64,000 bases of DNA from Methylotenera_A sp040079935 (GCA_040079935.1 JBEBJI010000002.1:1-64000); one strand, 5' to 3'. Numbered from the stretch's first letter, positions 34,339 to 43,218 are shown. The notes: a model not told the origin generated them from the sequence alone. Translations and numbers: made by a program.

Positions 34339-35625
34339 ATGAGCGCAATTGTAGATATTATCGCCCGCGAAATTATGGATTCACGCGGCAATCCCACTGT
34401 TGAAGCTGACGTGTTGCTGGAAAGCGGTGTGATTGGCCGCGCGGCGGTGCCTTCTGGCGCATCGACTGGTAGCAAAGAGGCGGCAGAGCTCCGTGATGGC
34501 GACGCAGCGCGCTATCTGGGCAAAGGCGTTTTACAAGCTGTGGAAAACGTAAATACCGAAATTACCGAGGCGATTATTGGCTTGGATGCCGAAGAGCAAA
34601 GTTTTATCGACAAAACCTTGATTGATCTAGACGGCACAGAGAACAAAGACCGCTTGGGAGCAAACGCGATTTTAGCGGTTTCCATGGCTTGCGCGCGCGC
34701 GGCGGCGGAAGAGTCTGGATTGCCGCTATACCGCTATTTAGGCGGCTCTGGCAGTATGCAATTGCCAACACCGATGATGAACATTATCAACGGTGGTGCG
34801 CATGCAGATAATAGCGTAGATATGCAAGAATTCATGATTATTCCTGCTGGTTTGCCGAGTTTCCGCGAGGCTTTGCGTTGCGGTGCGGAAGTGTTTCACC
34901 AATTAAAGAAAACTTTACACAAAAAAGGTTTGGCGACGACGGTGGGCGATGAAGGTGGTTTTGCACCAAACTTGCCGTCGAACGAGGCTGCGATTCAACT
35001 CATCTTAGAAGCGATTTCAGCTGCAGGTTACGAACCAGGTAAAGATGTCTATTTGGGCTTGGATTGCGCTAGTACCGAATTTTATAAAGATGGAAAATAT
35101 CATTTAGAATCAGAAGGTTTGGCACTGTCCAGCGCTCAATTTTCTGATTACTTAGCCACTTGGTGCGATAAATATCCCATCATTAGCATTGAAGATGGCA
35201 TGGCTGAATTTGATTGGGACGGCTGGGATGTTTTGACCAAGCGCCTAGGTAAAGACACGCAATTGGTGGGCGACGATTTGTTTGTCACCAACGCGAAAAT
35301 TTTACGCGAAGGCATTAAGCGTGGCGTAGCAAACTCATGTTTGATTAAAGTGAATCAAATTGGGACGTTGACGGAGACTTTCCAAACCATCGAAACCGCC
35401 AAGCGTGCGGGCTACACAGCCGTGATTTCGCATCGCTCGGGCGAGACGGAAGATACGACGATTGCCGATATTTCAGTCGCGACCAATGCGCTGCAAATTA
35501 AAACTGGCTCTCTGTGCCGCAGCGAGCGCGTGGCGAAATATAACCAGTTACTGCGCATCGAAGAAGAGCTGGGCGATTCATCGAGTTATGCGGGTATGGG
35601 CGCCTTTTACCAATTATTTAAGTGA
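34339..35625 (+). CDS. eno: Enolase
   Basis: 428-residue glycolytic enzyme (2-phosphoglycerate to phosphoenolpyruvate). It has DSRGNPTVEAD at the start, GASTGSKEA, the metal ligands in YLGLDCAST, ISIEDGMAEFDWDG and VGDDLFVTN, the catalytic lysine in SCLIKVNQIGT, and SHRSGETEDT near the end. An AAAGGAAC ribosome site precedes the ATG. It supplies PEP for the KdsA reaction encoded upstream. The stop overlaps the ftsB start (GTGA). Confidence 0.96.
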   Translation: MSAIVDIIAREIMDSRGNPTVEADVLLESGVIGRAAVPSGASTGSKEAAELRDGDAARYLGKGVLQAVENVNTEITEAIIGLDAEEQSFIDKTLIDLDGTENKDRLGANAILAVSMACARAAAEESGLPLYRYLGGSGSMQLPTPMMNIINGGAHADNSVDMQEFMIIPAGLPSFREALRCGAEVFHQLKKTLHKKGLATTVGDEGGFAPNLPSNEAAIQLILEAISAAGYEPGKDVYLGLDCASTEFYKDGKYHLESEGLALSSAQFSDYLATWCDKYPIISIEDGMAEFDWDGWDVLTKRLGKDTQLVGDDLFVTNAKILREGIKRGVANSCLIKVNQIGTLTETFQTIETAKRAGYTAVISHRSGETEDTTIADISVATNALQIKTGSLCRSERVAKYNQLLRIEEELGDSSSYAGMGAFYQLFK

Positions 35626-36023
35626 AAGCACTCACACTCATTTTTGTTGTCTTAATTGCCCTGTTGCAATACCCGTTGTGGCTGGGCAAGGGCAGCTGGT
35701 TGCGGGTGTGGAATGTGAATCAGCAAATAGATGAGCAAAAAGAAAAAAATACGTTGTATAAGCAGCGCAATCAAACGCTAAATGCCGAAGTGCGCGATTT
35801 AAAACAAGGCAATGCGGCGATTGAAGAACGTGCTCGCAGCGAGCTGGGCATGATTAAGCAAGATGAAGTGTTTTATCAGGTGATCGACCAACCATTGCCC
35901 TCGCAGCCTGCCAATCAACTACCAGAATCAGTCAGCCAAAAAGATGTTCCCAATAAAAAATCAGATGCGCCAGAACCCCCGCCGAATAAGGCTGTTGGCG
36001 ACGCTCAATTATCAACTGAATAA
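35622..36023 (+). CDS. ftsB: Cell division protein FtsB
   Basis: 133-residue bitopic membrane protein of the divisome, partner of FtsL and FtsQ. One membrane helix (residues 3-20) is followed by a periplasmic coiled coil (about 32-70, NQQIDEQKEKNTLYKQRNQT). ARSELGMIKQDEVFYQV is the conserved end of the FtsB core. A proline-rich tail of about 40 residues extends beyond E. coli FtsB (103 residues). The start is GTG, overlapping eno by 4 bases. The tail overlaps the 3' end of convergent ygfZ by 19 bases. Confidence 0.9.
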   Translation: MKALTLIFVVLIALLQYPLWLGKGSWLRVWNVNQQIDEQKEKNTLYKQRNQTLNAEVRDLKQGNAAIEERARSELGMIKQDEVFYQVIDQPLPSQPANQLPESVSQKDVPNKKSDAPEPPPNKAVGDAQLSTE

Positions 36024-36985
36024 GGCAATGCTTTCAGTTTAATTTTTACATCGTTCCAGTAAATTTTACCCGTTTGTTGCGCATCAATGCGCAATTCGAC
36101 CAACACATCAAAGCTGTTTTTATGGTTTGAATCATAGTTTGGCGCAACGCGTACGAGCTGTCCAACTTCATTTCTCGTGGCTTCATTTTGCGTCGCATCC
36201 AACAGTTTGTCACCAGCCTGCGGAGCGCTTGAGGATTGGATTGCAGGGCATATTTCTGCCAAAAAAGTACGGCGTTTTACCGTGCCTAAATAGTGCGTTC
36301 TGGCGACAATTTCTTGCCCAGTGTAGCAACCTTTTTTAAAGTTGATGCCGTTTAAAATATCCAAATTAAGCATTTGCGGCACAAATTGTTCTTGGGTTTT
36401 TAACTCAATATCGGGAATGCCCGTTTGAATCTCCAACCAATCCCAGTGAGCTTTTTCGACGATTTCGCATTGGATTTTGAGCGTTTCCCAAATCGCTGGC
36501 GCATTTTTATGATCGGTGAAAATTTCAAAGCGCGCGCCGTTGGTGCTGGGTAATTTTAAAACCGTGGCATTCTCTAAAGTGACTAATTCGTAATCTTCAG
36601 CAGGAATTTTGACAAGGCTGTAAGCCAATATCTGTGTGGCTTCCAGACCATTAATCCCGAACTTTATAATTGAATCTGAAACGTCTTTAATCTCCACTTT
36701 ACTGCGCATGACGTACATTTTTAAGCGCTTTAAAATTGGCTCTACCAACTCGCGATTGAGTTGTAAGTGAATATGGCCAGCATGTGCAAACGCGAGGAAA
36801 AGCGCCAGCATGCGACCCTTGGGGTTGCAATAGGCGCTGTAATGGGCGTTATTTCCCGTGAGTAATTTCACATCATTGGTGACTTGGCCTTGCAAAAAAG
36901 TCACTGCATCCGCGCCGCTAATTTCTAGCAAGCCTAGATGCGATAAATCGCACAAAATAGTATTGTTTGTTGCTGTCATGCGCAT
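36005..36985 (-). CDS. ygfZ: Folate-binding protein YgfZ
   Basis: 326-residue tetrahydrofolate-dependent protein involved in Fe-S cluster assembly or repair. The signature KGCYTGQEIVAR, with its functional cysteine, is present (about residue 218). The N-terminal LCDLSHLGLLEISGADAVTFLQGQ matches the GcvT-like fold. Two in-frame ATGs (36985 and 36979) could start it; a preference is not clear. It is divergent from ygfX and its 3' end overlaps ftsB. A stretch near 36238-36253 in the linker resembles one arm of the dispersed repeat. Confidence 0.9.
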   Translation of the reverse strand: MRMTATNNTILCDLSHLGLLEISGADAVTFLQGQVTNDVKLLTGNNAHYSAYCNPKGRMLALFLAFAHAGHIHLQLNRELVEPILKRLKMYVMRSKVEIKDVSDSIIKFGINGLEATQILAYSLVKIPAEDYELVTLENATVLKLPSTNGARFEIFTDHKNAPAIWETLKIQCEIVEKAHWDWLEIQTGIPDIELKTQEQFVPQMLNLDILNGINFKKGCYTGQEIVARTHYLGTVKRRTFLAEICPAIQSSSAPQAGDKLLDATQNEATRNEVGQLVRVAPNYDSNHKNSFDVLVELRIDAQQTGKIYWNDVKIKLKALPYSVDN

Positions 36986-37007
36986 TTCAACCTATTATTT
37001 GTTCATC

Positions 37008-37481
37008 ATGGCGATGCAACCCGTACACATTCAACTTTTGCCTTCTAAGTTATTAGTGGGGCTGCTTGGTGGCGTTTCAATTGCTTGCTGTTTTGTTTTA
37101 ATGAGTTTGCCAATTTTGCTTTCTCTCAAGTTTGTCATTATCGCGCTAATTATCGCTTCGAGTGCATTTTTTATTTTGCGTGATGCGCTGTTAATATTGC
37201 CAAACTCGTGGAAAACAATCGACGTGGATAGCAAAGGTGAGTTGGCTTTGACAAATAAAAATGGCCAAAAATTTCAATTAAAACCTGCCTCAAACTCCTT
37301 TATCTATGCGGCTTGCAGCGTGCTTAATTTTAGGCGAGTTGGTTTTAATTTTGCGCTTCCACCTGTGATTTTGCTGTCAAACGCAGAAAATGCAGACGAA
37401 TTAAGGCGTTTTAGGGTTTGGTTGCGTTGGGGTAAACATGAAGAAAATCAAGAAGATTTGACGCCAGATTTAGCCGAATAG
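37008..37481 (+). CDS. YgfX-like (CptA) inner-membrane protein
   Basis: About 157 residues with two membrane segments (roughly residues 14-57). The N-terminal VHIQLLPSKLLVG and the end ELRRFRVWLRWGK are what I expect of YgfX proteins. In E. coli YgfX is encoded next to sdhE and ygfZ and affects MreB/FtsZ. I chose the ATG at 37008; 37014 and 36978 are alternatives. No sdhE homologue is adjacent. It is divergent from ygfZ, supporting the call, and its last 34 bases overlap the end of convergent mxaL. Confidence 0.65.
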   Translation: MAMQPVHIQLLPSKLLVGLLGGVSIACCFVLMSLPILLSLKFVIIALIIASSAFFILRDALLILPNSWKTIDVDSKGELALTNKNGQKFQLKPASNSFIYAACSVLNFRRVGFNFALPPVILLSNAENADELRRFRVWLRWGKHEENQEDLTPDLAE

Positions 37482-38461
37482 CGCGCTCTGCGTGCCAAAA
37501 ATTCTTTGAACATATCTTTAGATTCTTTAACGGGATGTTTGGGCAAATAAGCTGCTAAAAATAATAAGCCTGCAAGGCCAGCAAAAATCCATTTTAGTTC
37601 GAAATCAGCCTTGCTGCGGCGTGCTGGTGGTTGCGCTTTCATCGCCGACAATATGTTTTGTAAGCTGCTACCATTCACATAATTTCCGCCTACTTCTTTG
37701 GCGAGCGAGATAAGATATTTTTCATCCAATTTAGACATGTAGCGATCGCTTACTTCGCCTGCCACGCTATCTTCACGCGTGCCAATATTTTCTTGCGCAA
37801 TTTGCGCCACGCCTGGTTGCATGGCAAAACTTTCTGCCGACCAATAACCAATCAGTTGATTTTTGTCATCCAATTTGGGAATTGCCGTGCCTTTATCTGA
37901 GCCAATGCCGACCAATAGCCAGTCTTTACCGCCCTGAAAGCCAGTTAAATCTCGAGTGTTGAAGATGTGCAATTTAGGTGTTTCTTCACCATCGCTAAAA
38001 TAAACTACTTGCGCAGGCTCTGGAAAGCTACGAATGAGTCTTGCTAGTGTGACCATGCTTTCGCGCACGCGGCTGTTGCCAGACCAGCCGTTACGCCAAT
38101 CCAAATGGTCAATCGTATCTTCAATCGCGGCAAAATTTTCACAAACTTCAATCGGCGTGTAGAGCGCCGCCACGCTCACGCCCGCAAACAAACCAATACT
38201 CACCTGTGTGCCGCAAGGCATTTCGCCAATAATGCGGTGCAGCAAATATTGTTGATATTGCATGCGCGTGACCGGTTTACCGAGGATTGTCATGTCTTTT
38301 ACGTTCATGCTTTGAGAAATATCCGCCACCAAAATGTAGCTGAAAATATCGCGCTTAATCGGCACAGTCGGCTTAAAAAGCGCAATAACAAGCAGCAATA
38401 AAGACGCGTAGAGCAAAAGCATGTCGCGGCGATGGCGTAAAATATTAAACAGTTTATGCAT
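37448..38461 (-). CDS. mxaL: MxaL, von Willebrand factor A domain protein
   Basis: 337-residue protein with a membrane segment near residues 14-29, a von Willebrand A domain with a MIDAS motif (ADISQSM, about residue 47; later a conserved threonine region and FSDGEETP), and a second membrane segment near residues 296-312. MxaL belongs to the mxaRSACKL set needed for activation or calcium insertion of methanol dehydrogenase in Methylobacterium. It is the last gene of the set, 7 bases after mxaK. Its 3' end overlaps ygfX by 34 bases. Confidence 0.83.
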   Translation of the reverse strand: MHKLFNILRHRRDMLLLYASLLLLVIALFKPTVPIKRDIFSYILVADISQSMNVKDMTILGKPVTRMQYQQYLLHRIIGEMPCGTQVSIGLFAGVSVAALYTPIEVCENFAAIEDTIDHLDWRNGWSGNSRVRESMVTLARLIRSFPEPAQVVYFSDGEETPKLHIFNTRDLTGFQGGKDWLLVGIGSDKGTAIPKLDDKNQLIGYWSAESFAMQPGVAQIAQENIGTREDSVAGEVSDRYMSKLDEKYLISLAKEVGGNYVNGSSLQNILSAMKAQPPARRSKADFELKWIFAGLAGLLFLAAYLPKHPVKESKDMFKEFLARRARYSAKSGVKSS

Positions 38462-38468
38462 GGCTAGA

Positions 38469-39035
38469 TTAAGGTAATCCTACTGGCACATTGCCCATAA
38501 TTAGCCCAGCTTTATCGCCTTCACCCACGCCAGGCGTAGGCGTTTCGGGCAACAAGCCGAGCAATCTATCCAAATTATGCTTGGCATCCCATTGTGTATT
38601 ATCCAGTTTAAGCGAGGCAACATAAGCGGTTTTGGCTTGTTGCATCAAATATTCTGTCTCTTGCGAAATAGCAGCGCCACGACCACCCATCGCATTGGCG
38701 CGCAGTAAGAAAATATTTCCCACGTTGTATTGCACTGCTGATTTTTGTGCAGTGTTAGCTTTTGGCATCAGCGCAGTAAAAAGTAAGGTCGCTTCTTTAT
38801 AGCGTTCTTTTTTAGCCAAATACAGCGCCGTGGCGAATTTTGCTTCAAAGCTTTCTTTGTCTGTGGCTGGTGTTTCGCCTGCGCCAATCGCACGGTTAAA
38901 CGCATCTACTTCTTGAATGCGCTTGAAGGTAAAAATGCTACCTGCCAAGCAAATTAAGGCGATTAGCGTGAAAGCCCAAGTGAGTTTTTTTACGCTTAAA
39001 AAACGCGCAAGCTTGTATGGAATGTTCAGTGCCAT
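38469..39035 (-). CDS. mxaK: MxaK, methanol dehydrogenase accessory protein
   Basis: 188-residue protein with one N-terminal membrane helix (about residues 19-34), followed by a helical, TPR-like periplasmic region (EAKFATALYLAKKERYKEAT; SAVQYNVGNIFLLRANAM). Position between mxaC and mxaL identifies it more firmly than sequence does. It overlaps mxaC by 10 bases. In Methylobacterium the homologous gene is required for functional MxaFI methanol dehydrogenase; a chaperone-like scaffold role is inferred. Confidence 0.8.
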   Translation of the reverse strand: MALNIPYKLARFLSVKKLTWAFTLIALICLAGSIFTFKRIQEVDAFNRAIGAGETPATDKESFEAKFATALYLAKKERYKEATLLFTALMPKANTAQKSAVQYNVGNIFLLRANAMGGRGAAISQETEYLMQQAKTAYVASLKLDNTQWDAKHNLDRLLGLLPETPTPGVGEGDKAGLIMGNVPVGLP

Positions 39036-40000
39036 GTTTTAACCTCTAAGTATTTTACGCCAAGCAACAATACAATCATGCTGGCGGCAATTAAAAAACA
39101 AAGATCCGATAAATCTTTGCCTGGAATCTTTTCCATGTATTTAATCGGCTTTTTCTCTTTACGATTAATGTCGTCAATCGCCAATTGCAAGGTTTTTGGG
39201 TCTTCCGCCTCGTAGGCGTGAAATTCTGTTTTCATGGTTTTAAAAAACTCATAAAGCTCAATTTCGGCAGGCAAAGCTTTGTCTGGGTCAGCTTTGTAAG
39301 TGGTATCAAAGATACTCAAACCGCCAGGCTGGCGCAACACAATCCAGTACAAGCTAATGTGCATGCGGTCGTACCAATCTCGAATCTTTTGTTGCGCATC
39401 TGCGCCAATTCTACCTGCACCGTCTGAGAGCAAAATCACAGCGCGCGAGCCAGAATCTGGCACTTTTTCAAACAACTCCGCGCCTGCGGTAAGTCCGCTA
39501 CCAATATTGGTTTGAAACAGCGCATTGCCAGCCGTGGCCTGTACTGCGGCCACCATCGCCTCTTTATTTTCATTGAGGGGTAATACGCGCATGGCGGAGT
39601 TGCTAAAAGAAACCATACCCATTAAATCGTTTTGGCGCGATTGTACAAATTTTGTGATTAAGCGCGCTGCAGCCGCCGATTTATTTTCGCCCACTGTGCC
39701 AACCATGCCAGAAAATGGGTCATCCATACTCGCGCTTCTATCCAGCACCAAACCAATTTGAGCGCCTACGCCAATGCGTTCAACATGTTGTTGATTGGTA
39801 TGCGGCGCACTTAACCCCAGCACGATAAATAACAGCGTAAGCACAGCCAGCACCTTTAAAAACCAGCCGATGAGGTTGGAAAGCGGGTCAGCGGGCAGCA
39901 TATCGAGCCAAGAGTAACTTTTGCTGTGCGCGCGCTGAAACACCAGTGGCAAAAAAGCCAAAGGCAGCAACCATAACAACCAAGGGTTAGAAAATGACAT
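39026..40000 (-). CDS. mxaC: MxaC, von Willebrand factor A domain membrane protein
   Basis: 324-residue protein of the BatA-like type. Membrane segments lie at the N-terminus (about residues 5-20 and 46-64) and at the C-terminus (about 300-318). Between them is a von Willebrand A domain with MIDAS DRSASM (about residue 88), a TNIGSGL threonine loop and LLSDGAGRIG. It pairs with MxaL, MxaS and the MoxR-type ATPase MxaR, as in other MoxR-VWA chaperone systems. It starts 2 bases after mxaA. Confidence 0.85.
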   Translation of the reverse strand: MSFSNPWLLWLLPLAFLPLVFQRAHSKSYSWLDMLPADPLSNLIGWFLKVLAVLTLLFIVLGLSAPHTNQQHVERIGVGAQIGLVLDRSASMDDPFSGMVGTVGENKSAAAARLITKFVQSRQNDLMGMVSFSNSAMRVLPLNENKEAMVAAVQATAGNALFQTNIGSGLTAGAELFEKVPDSGSRAVILLSDGAGRIGADAQQKIRDWYDRMHISLYWIVLRQPGGLSIFDTTYKADPDKALPAEIELYEFFKTMKTEFHAYEAEDPKTLQLAIDDINRKEKKPIKYMEKIPGKDLSDLCFLIAASMIVLLLGVKYLEVKTWH

Positions 40001-40002
40001 AA

Positions 40003-41001
40003 TTATTTTGTGTTTGGACTTAAAGTATCAGGAATTAAACCGCGTTCGCAATCTCGGCAGCGGCGACAAAACTGCGCTAGCCAATTTAGCGGGTCGCTCC
40101 CAGCTTTGTGTTGTGCGTTAGGTTCGAAAAATACTTGGTTCGATAAGCCAAAAAAATGCTGCATTTCAGTTTTAATGGCGTTAAACGCAGGTTTTTTGGC
40201 TAAAAATTCATCCAAATTATCGTTAAATAAACTATAACCCGCAGTGGTGTTTAATGCGCCATGCATGCTGAAAACCGCATTCTGTATGCCTTGCGGCGTG
40301 CTCGCTTGTTTCCGAATTTGGCGATAGCTTTTAGCAAATGGCCCGCCCATACGTGGCAGCCAAGCATGTTTGCCCAGCATATAAATCAAGCCCAGCAAAC
40401 TCAAAGCTAATATGCTCAGCAACATTTTAAGGCGTTGTTTCTCTGGCGCGCTATCAAGCAGTAGCGGCCCTCTATATGGGCTCATGTCTTCTTCAATTTT
40501 AATTTGGCCAAAGCGCGCAATTGGCGAAATATTAAATTCAAAGCTAGGAATACGAAATTTCACCACTTCTTTACCTTTAGATTCCACATTGATGATATGC
40601 AGATATTCGGCTGGCAATGCACCATTTTTAACGACATTTCTATTCGTCCATACTTGGTAGCTCAAGGTTAAATCGTGAACTACAGTATCGCCATGCTCTT
40701 TGCTACTATGTTTAATATCGCTTAAATCAATACCAATCAGCTGGCCGCGATAACGTTTTTGGTAGCCAATAATCGGCAATGATTCGGGGATTAGCTTGTA
40801 AGGTTTTTTGATGCTAATTACCATGTGGCGCGTTAGTACATCGCCCACAGTATAGCCGATAGCCCTTTCTGGGTCCTGTATTTGGATGCCAACCACACCC
40901 GCTTTAATATCGGGTAGCGATTGGCTATCGAGCGCATGGGCGGCGATTGCACTAAGGCTTAACATGCACGCGTATAAGAGTTGGAATATTAATTTTTTCA
41001 T
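40003..41001 (-). CDS. mxaA: MxaA, methanol dehydrogenase calcium-insertion/assembly protein
   Basis: 332-residue protein with a signal peptide ending at AHA (residue 23), a periplasmic beta-rich domain (GYTVGDVLTRHMVISIKKP) and a membrane segment near residues 195-213, with a cytoplasmic tail holding two CxxC-like groups (CRRCRDCERG). In Methylobacterium MxaA, MxaK and MxaL are needed to load calcium into methanol dehydrogenase. Gene order and these features support the assignment. Thirteen bases separate it from mxaS. Confidence 0.83.
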   Translation of the reverse strand: MKKLIFQLLYACMLSLSAIAAHALDSQSLPDIKAGVVGIQIQDPERAIGYTVGDVLTRHMVISIKKPYKLIPESLPIIGYQKRYRGQLIGIDLSDIKHSSKEHGDTVVHDLTLSYQVWTNRNVVKNGALPAEYLHIINVESKGKEVVKFRIPSFEFNISPIARFGQIKIEEDMSPYRGPLLLDSAPEKQRLKMLLSILALSLLGLIYMLGKHAWLPRMGGPFAKSYRQIRKQASTPQGIQNAVFSMHGALNTTAGYSLFNDNLDEFLAKKPAFNAIKTEMQHFFGLSNQVFFEPNAQHKAGSDPLNWLAQFCRRCRDCERGLIPDTLSPNTK

Positions 41002-41014
41002 ATATTTAATTAGT

Positions 41015-41878
41015 TTAAGCAGCTACAAATTGGTGAAAATACTCAGTCAGCATATCGGCATCAAAATCGCCTTCTACATAAAAAGGCGGCATGTCGAATT
41101 CCATAAAAATTTTATAAATCGCCGCACGGCGCGCTTCAAACGCTGCAATAATTTTATCGCGATAACTTTTGCGCAAAAATAAAGTACGTCGCGCGCCAGA
41201 TTCTGGGTCTGTGACGGCGGTAATGCCGTTTTCGGGCAAATTGGTATATTCGTCAGCATCCCACAGCACCACGGGCACAATGTGGTGGCGGGTGAGGTTA
41301 GAAAGCGCGCCTTCTAGTTGTGCCAGAGGCATATGGAAATCTGAAATCATAAACACTAGCGAGCGTTCGCGAGGTAAATAGCGCCACACTTCACCGATGC
41401 CAGCGCCAGAAACTGGTTCTGGGTGATATTCTTTTAAGCGTTCCGCCAGCTCAATCGCGCGGTGCGATTTAAACGACTGCGTACTAATCCAATCTTCGCG
41501 TACTACGTCATCAAAACCCACAAAACCAAATGGGTCGGCATTTTTAGTGGCGCTTCTGGCAATAGATTCTGCAATATCTGCCGCCTTACGGATTTTGCGC
41601 GCTTTACTACCAAAATTCATGCTGCCCGATAAATCGCAAATCACATAAACGGGCGTAGCACTTTTTTGGTTAAAAAGTCGAACATACACTTGCTCCATTG
41701 GGTCGCGCAGCGTCTGGCGCAAATCAATACGGCGCGGATCAGGGTAATTAAGTAGTGAAGTATGTCCAATAAACTCCATGCCCATGCCGCGCTGCGTACT
41801 GGCGTGACGGCCAGGATGGCGGCCACGGTTGCGCCAGCCGATGTGGTAGCTGAATTCCTTGATATCTTCGATGGACAT
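41015..41878 (-). CDS. mxaS: MxaS, DUF58-family protein
   Basis: 287-residue soluble DUF58 protein with a von Willebrand A-like fold. The DUF58 region around YVRLFNQKSATPVYVICDLS leads to the MIDAS motif DLSGSM (about residue 83). VFMISDFHMPL and VPVVLWDADEY continue the fold. DUF58 proteins work with MoxR-type ATPases; mxaR is directly upstream (13 bases). It contributes to methanol dehydrogenase maturation in methylotrophs. Confidence 0.87.
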   Translation of the reverse strand: MSIEDIKEFSYHIGWRNRGRHPGRHASTQRGMGMEFIGHTSLLNYPDPRRIDLRQTLRDPMEQVYVRLFNQKSATPVYVICDLSGSMNFGSKARKIRKAADIAESIARSATKNADPFGFVGFDDVVREDWISTQSFKSHRAIELAERLKEYHPEPVSGAGIGEVWRYLPRERSLVFMISDFHMPLAQLEGALSNLTRHHIVPVVLWDADEYTNLPENGITAVTDPESGARRTLFLRKSYRDKIIAAFEARRAAIYKIFMEFDMPPFYVEGDFDADMLTEYFHQFVAA

Positions 41879-41891
41879 GCTTAGAAGCTAA

Positions 41892-42908
41892 TTAAGGCGC
41901 TGCAACTGCGTTGATAATATTGCTCAACATCTCGCGCGCAATCTCGGTGCGGCGCATTTCATACACTGGGCTAAACACAATTCTATGCGCCACGGTGGCG
42001 TGAAACACGGCGTGAATATCATCAGGTGTAATTGCTGTACGCTCGTTCAGCCAAGCGTTCACGCGCGCTGCGCGCAACATCATACTCATACCGCGCGGGC
42101 TGGCGCCTGCAAGCACAAGGCGGCTCATGTCTACATTGGTCACTTTTACGCCATAATCGGTGGGGTTACGTGTCGCTTTCCATAAATTGAGTGCGTATTT
42201 TTCTAGCGTAGGCGAGGCTTCAACATGTTTTTGAATCACGCTAGAAAAGCCATTTAACTGGTCAAACTGCAATACATCAGCCTTAACTGTGTCAATCAAC
42301 GCATCTGCATTGTGAAAGCGTGTGTCAAACATCAAGTCAGACATCACGCTATCATCGTTCGGCACCACAATTGGGATTTCCATCATAAAACGATCGCGCG
42401 CAGCAGAAGGGATTTCAAAAGTTTCTTCGCGTTCCACTTGGTTGCGGTCGGCAAATACAATCATGTGCGGGAAAACATGTTCTTTATTGAATGCAGATAA
42501 AGTACGTTCCGCCATCACGCGCAATAATAGCGAGTGTACTTGCGGCCGCGCGCGGTTAATCTCGTTAAAGAAAAATACACTTAAATTCTCACCCGACATT
42601 AATAACGGTCCCGCGCTCACGTGCGGTTTGCCATCTTCACCCAAATAAGTGTGGTACACCAAATCGTTGGGCATCAAATCGATGGTGCCTTCAATACGCT
42701 GATAACCACCGCCAATACCGCGCGTAAATGCGCGTAGCAGTGTAGTTTTACCCACACCCACATCGCCCTCAAGCAACACATGACCGCGCGCAAAAATCGC
42801 GGTGGTGATGAGTCGCACAGGGTTTGCCTGACCAACGACTACCTTATTGACTTCGTTTTCTAAAGTTAGCGCATGGTTGCGCCAGTCGGCCAGTTGACGG
42901 TCGCTCAT
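41892..42908 (-). CDS. mxaR: MxaR, MoxR-type AAA+ ATPase
   Basis: 338-residue AAA+ ATPase, prototype of the MoxR family. Walker A is GDVGVGKTT (about residues 48-56). Walker B (FFFNEINRA) carries the Asn-Glu pair typical of MoxR in place of Asp-Glu, and AARDRFMMEIPI is the arginine-finger region. A C-terminal lid follows. It drives remodelling or metal insertion together with the VWA proteins encoded downstream. It heads mxaRSACKL, but mxaFJGI, which normally precede it, are absent: fabA lies divergently upstream. The 348-base gap contains an inverted repeat at 42984-42999 and a palindromic repeat. Confidence 0.9.
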   Translation of the reverse strand: MSDRQLADWRNHALTLENEVNKVVVGQANPVRLITTAIFARGHVLLEGDVGVGKTTLLRAFTRGIGGGYQRIEGTIDLMPNDLVYHTYLGEDGKPHVSAGPLLMSGENLSVFFFNEINRARPQVHSLLLRVMAERTLSAFNKEHVFPHMIVFADRNQVEREETFEIPSAARDRFMMEIPIVVPNDDSVMSDLMFDTRFHNADALIDTVKADVLQFDQLNGFSSVIQKHVEASPTLEKYALNLWKATRNPTDYGVKVTNVDMSRLVLAGASPRGMSMMLRAARVNAWLNERTAITPDDIHAVFHATVAHRIVFSPVYEMRRTEIAREMLSNIINAVAAP

Positions 42909-42983
42909 GGAGTTTTCCCTAAAAAGTAAATGATTAATATGACTGTTTAATTAATATTATATTAAATGAATTCACACAAAGTG

Positions 42984-42999
42984 TATACAGGTTTGTATA
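42984..42999. promoter_or_regulatory. Inverted repeat upstream of mxaR (possible operator)
   Basis: TATACA-GGTT-TGTATA is a perfect 6-bp inverted repeat with a 4-base spacer. It lies 76 bases ahead of the mxaR start, in the AT-rich part of the gap. A second small symmetry, ACACAAAGTGT, adjoins it at 42974-42984. Binding of a regulator is inferred only. Confidence 0.4.
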
Positions 43000-43056
43000 G
43001 CGCACTAAAAATTTGAGGTAATTTAATAACAAATCGCGTTAAAAAACTAAAAATAT

Positions 43057-43096
43057 ATGCTCTGCAAGGCAATATCCATGCGGGTTGCAGGGTGTG
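43057..43096. repeat. Dispersed palindromic repeat, copy 3
   Basis: CTGCAA and TTGCAG arms around AATATCCATGCGGG. Unlike the other copies it lies between divergent genes (mxaR and fabA), so a purely terminator role does not fit. The flanking 42909-43256 gap holds two inverted repeats and no gene that I can see. Confidence 0.8.
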
Positions 43097-43191
43097 TTAA
43101 TTTAGCTAGTCTAGTAAATTTAAGTAGTAAAAATGATTTGGCTTTAGCTTACTACAATAAGCTTACTTGGATAACTGTTTAAAGATAGTAC

Positions 43192-43218
43192 TTTCGCTAA
43201 ATTGATTTTCCAGCGAAA
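43192..43218. promoter_or_regulatory. Inverted repeat upstream of fabA (possible operator)
   Basis: TTTCGCT (43192-43198) and AGCGAAA (43212-43218) form a perfect 7-bp inverted repeat with a 13-base spacer, 38 bases before the fabA ATG. It is placed where a repressor of unsaturated fatty-acid synthesis could act. It does not match the E. coli FabR or FadR sites as I recall them. Confidence 0.4.

Noticed and set aside
35655..35680. Further copy of the palindromic repeat in ftsB (TGCCCTGTTGCAATACCCG)
   Set aside because: The match needs an inserted base and has no second arm, and the encoded peptide is typical of the FtsB membrane helix.
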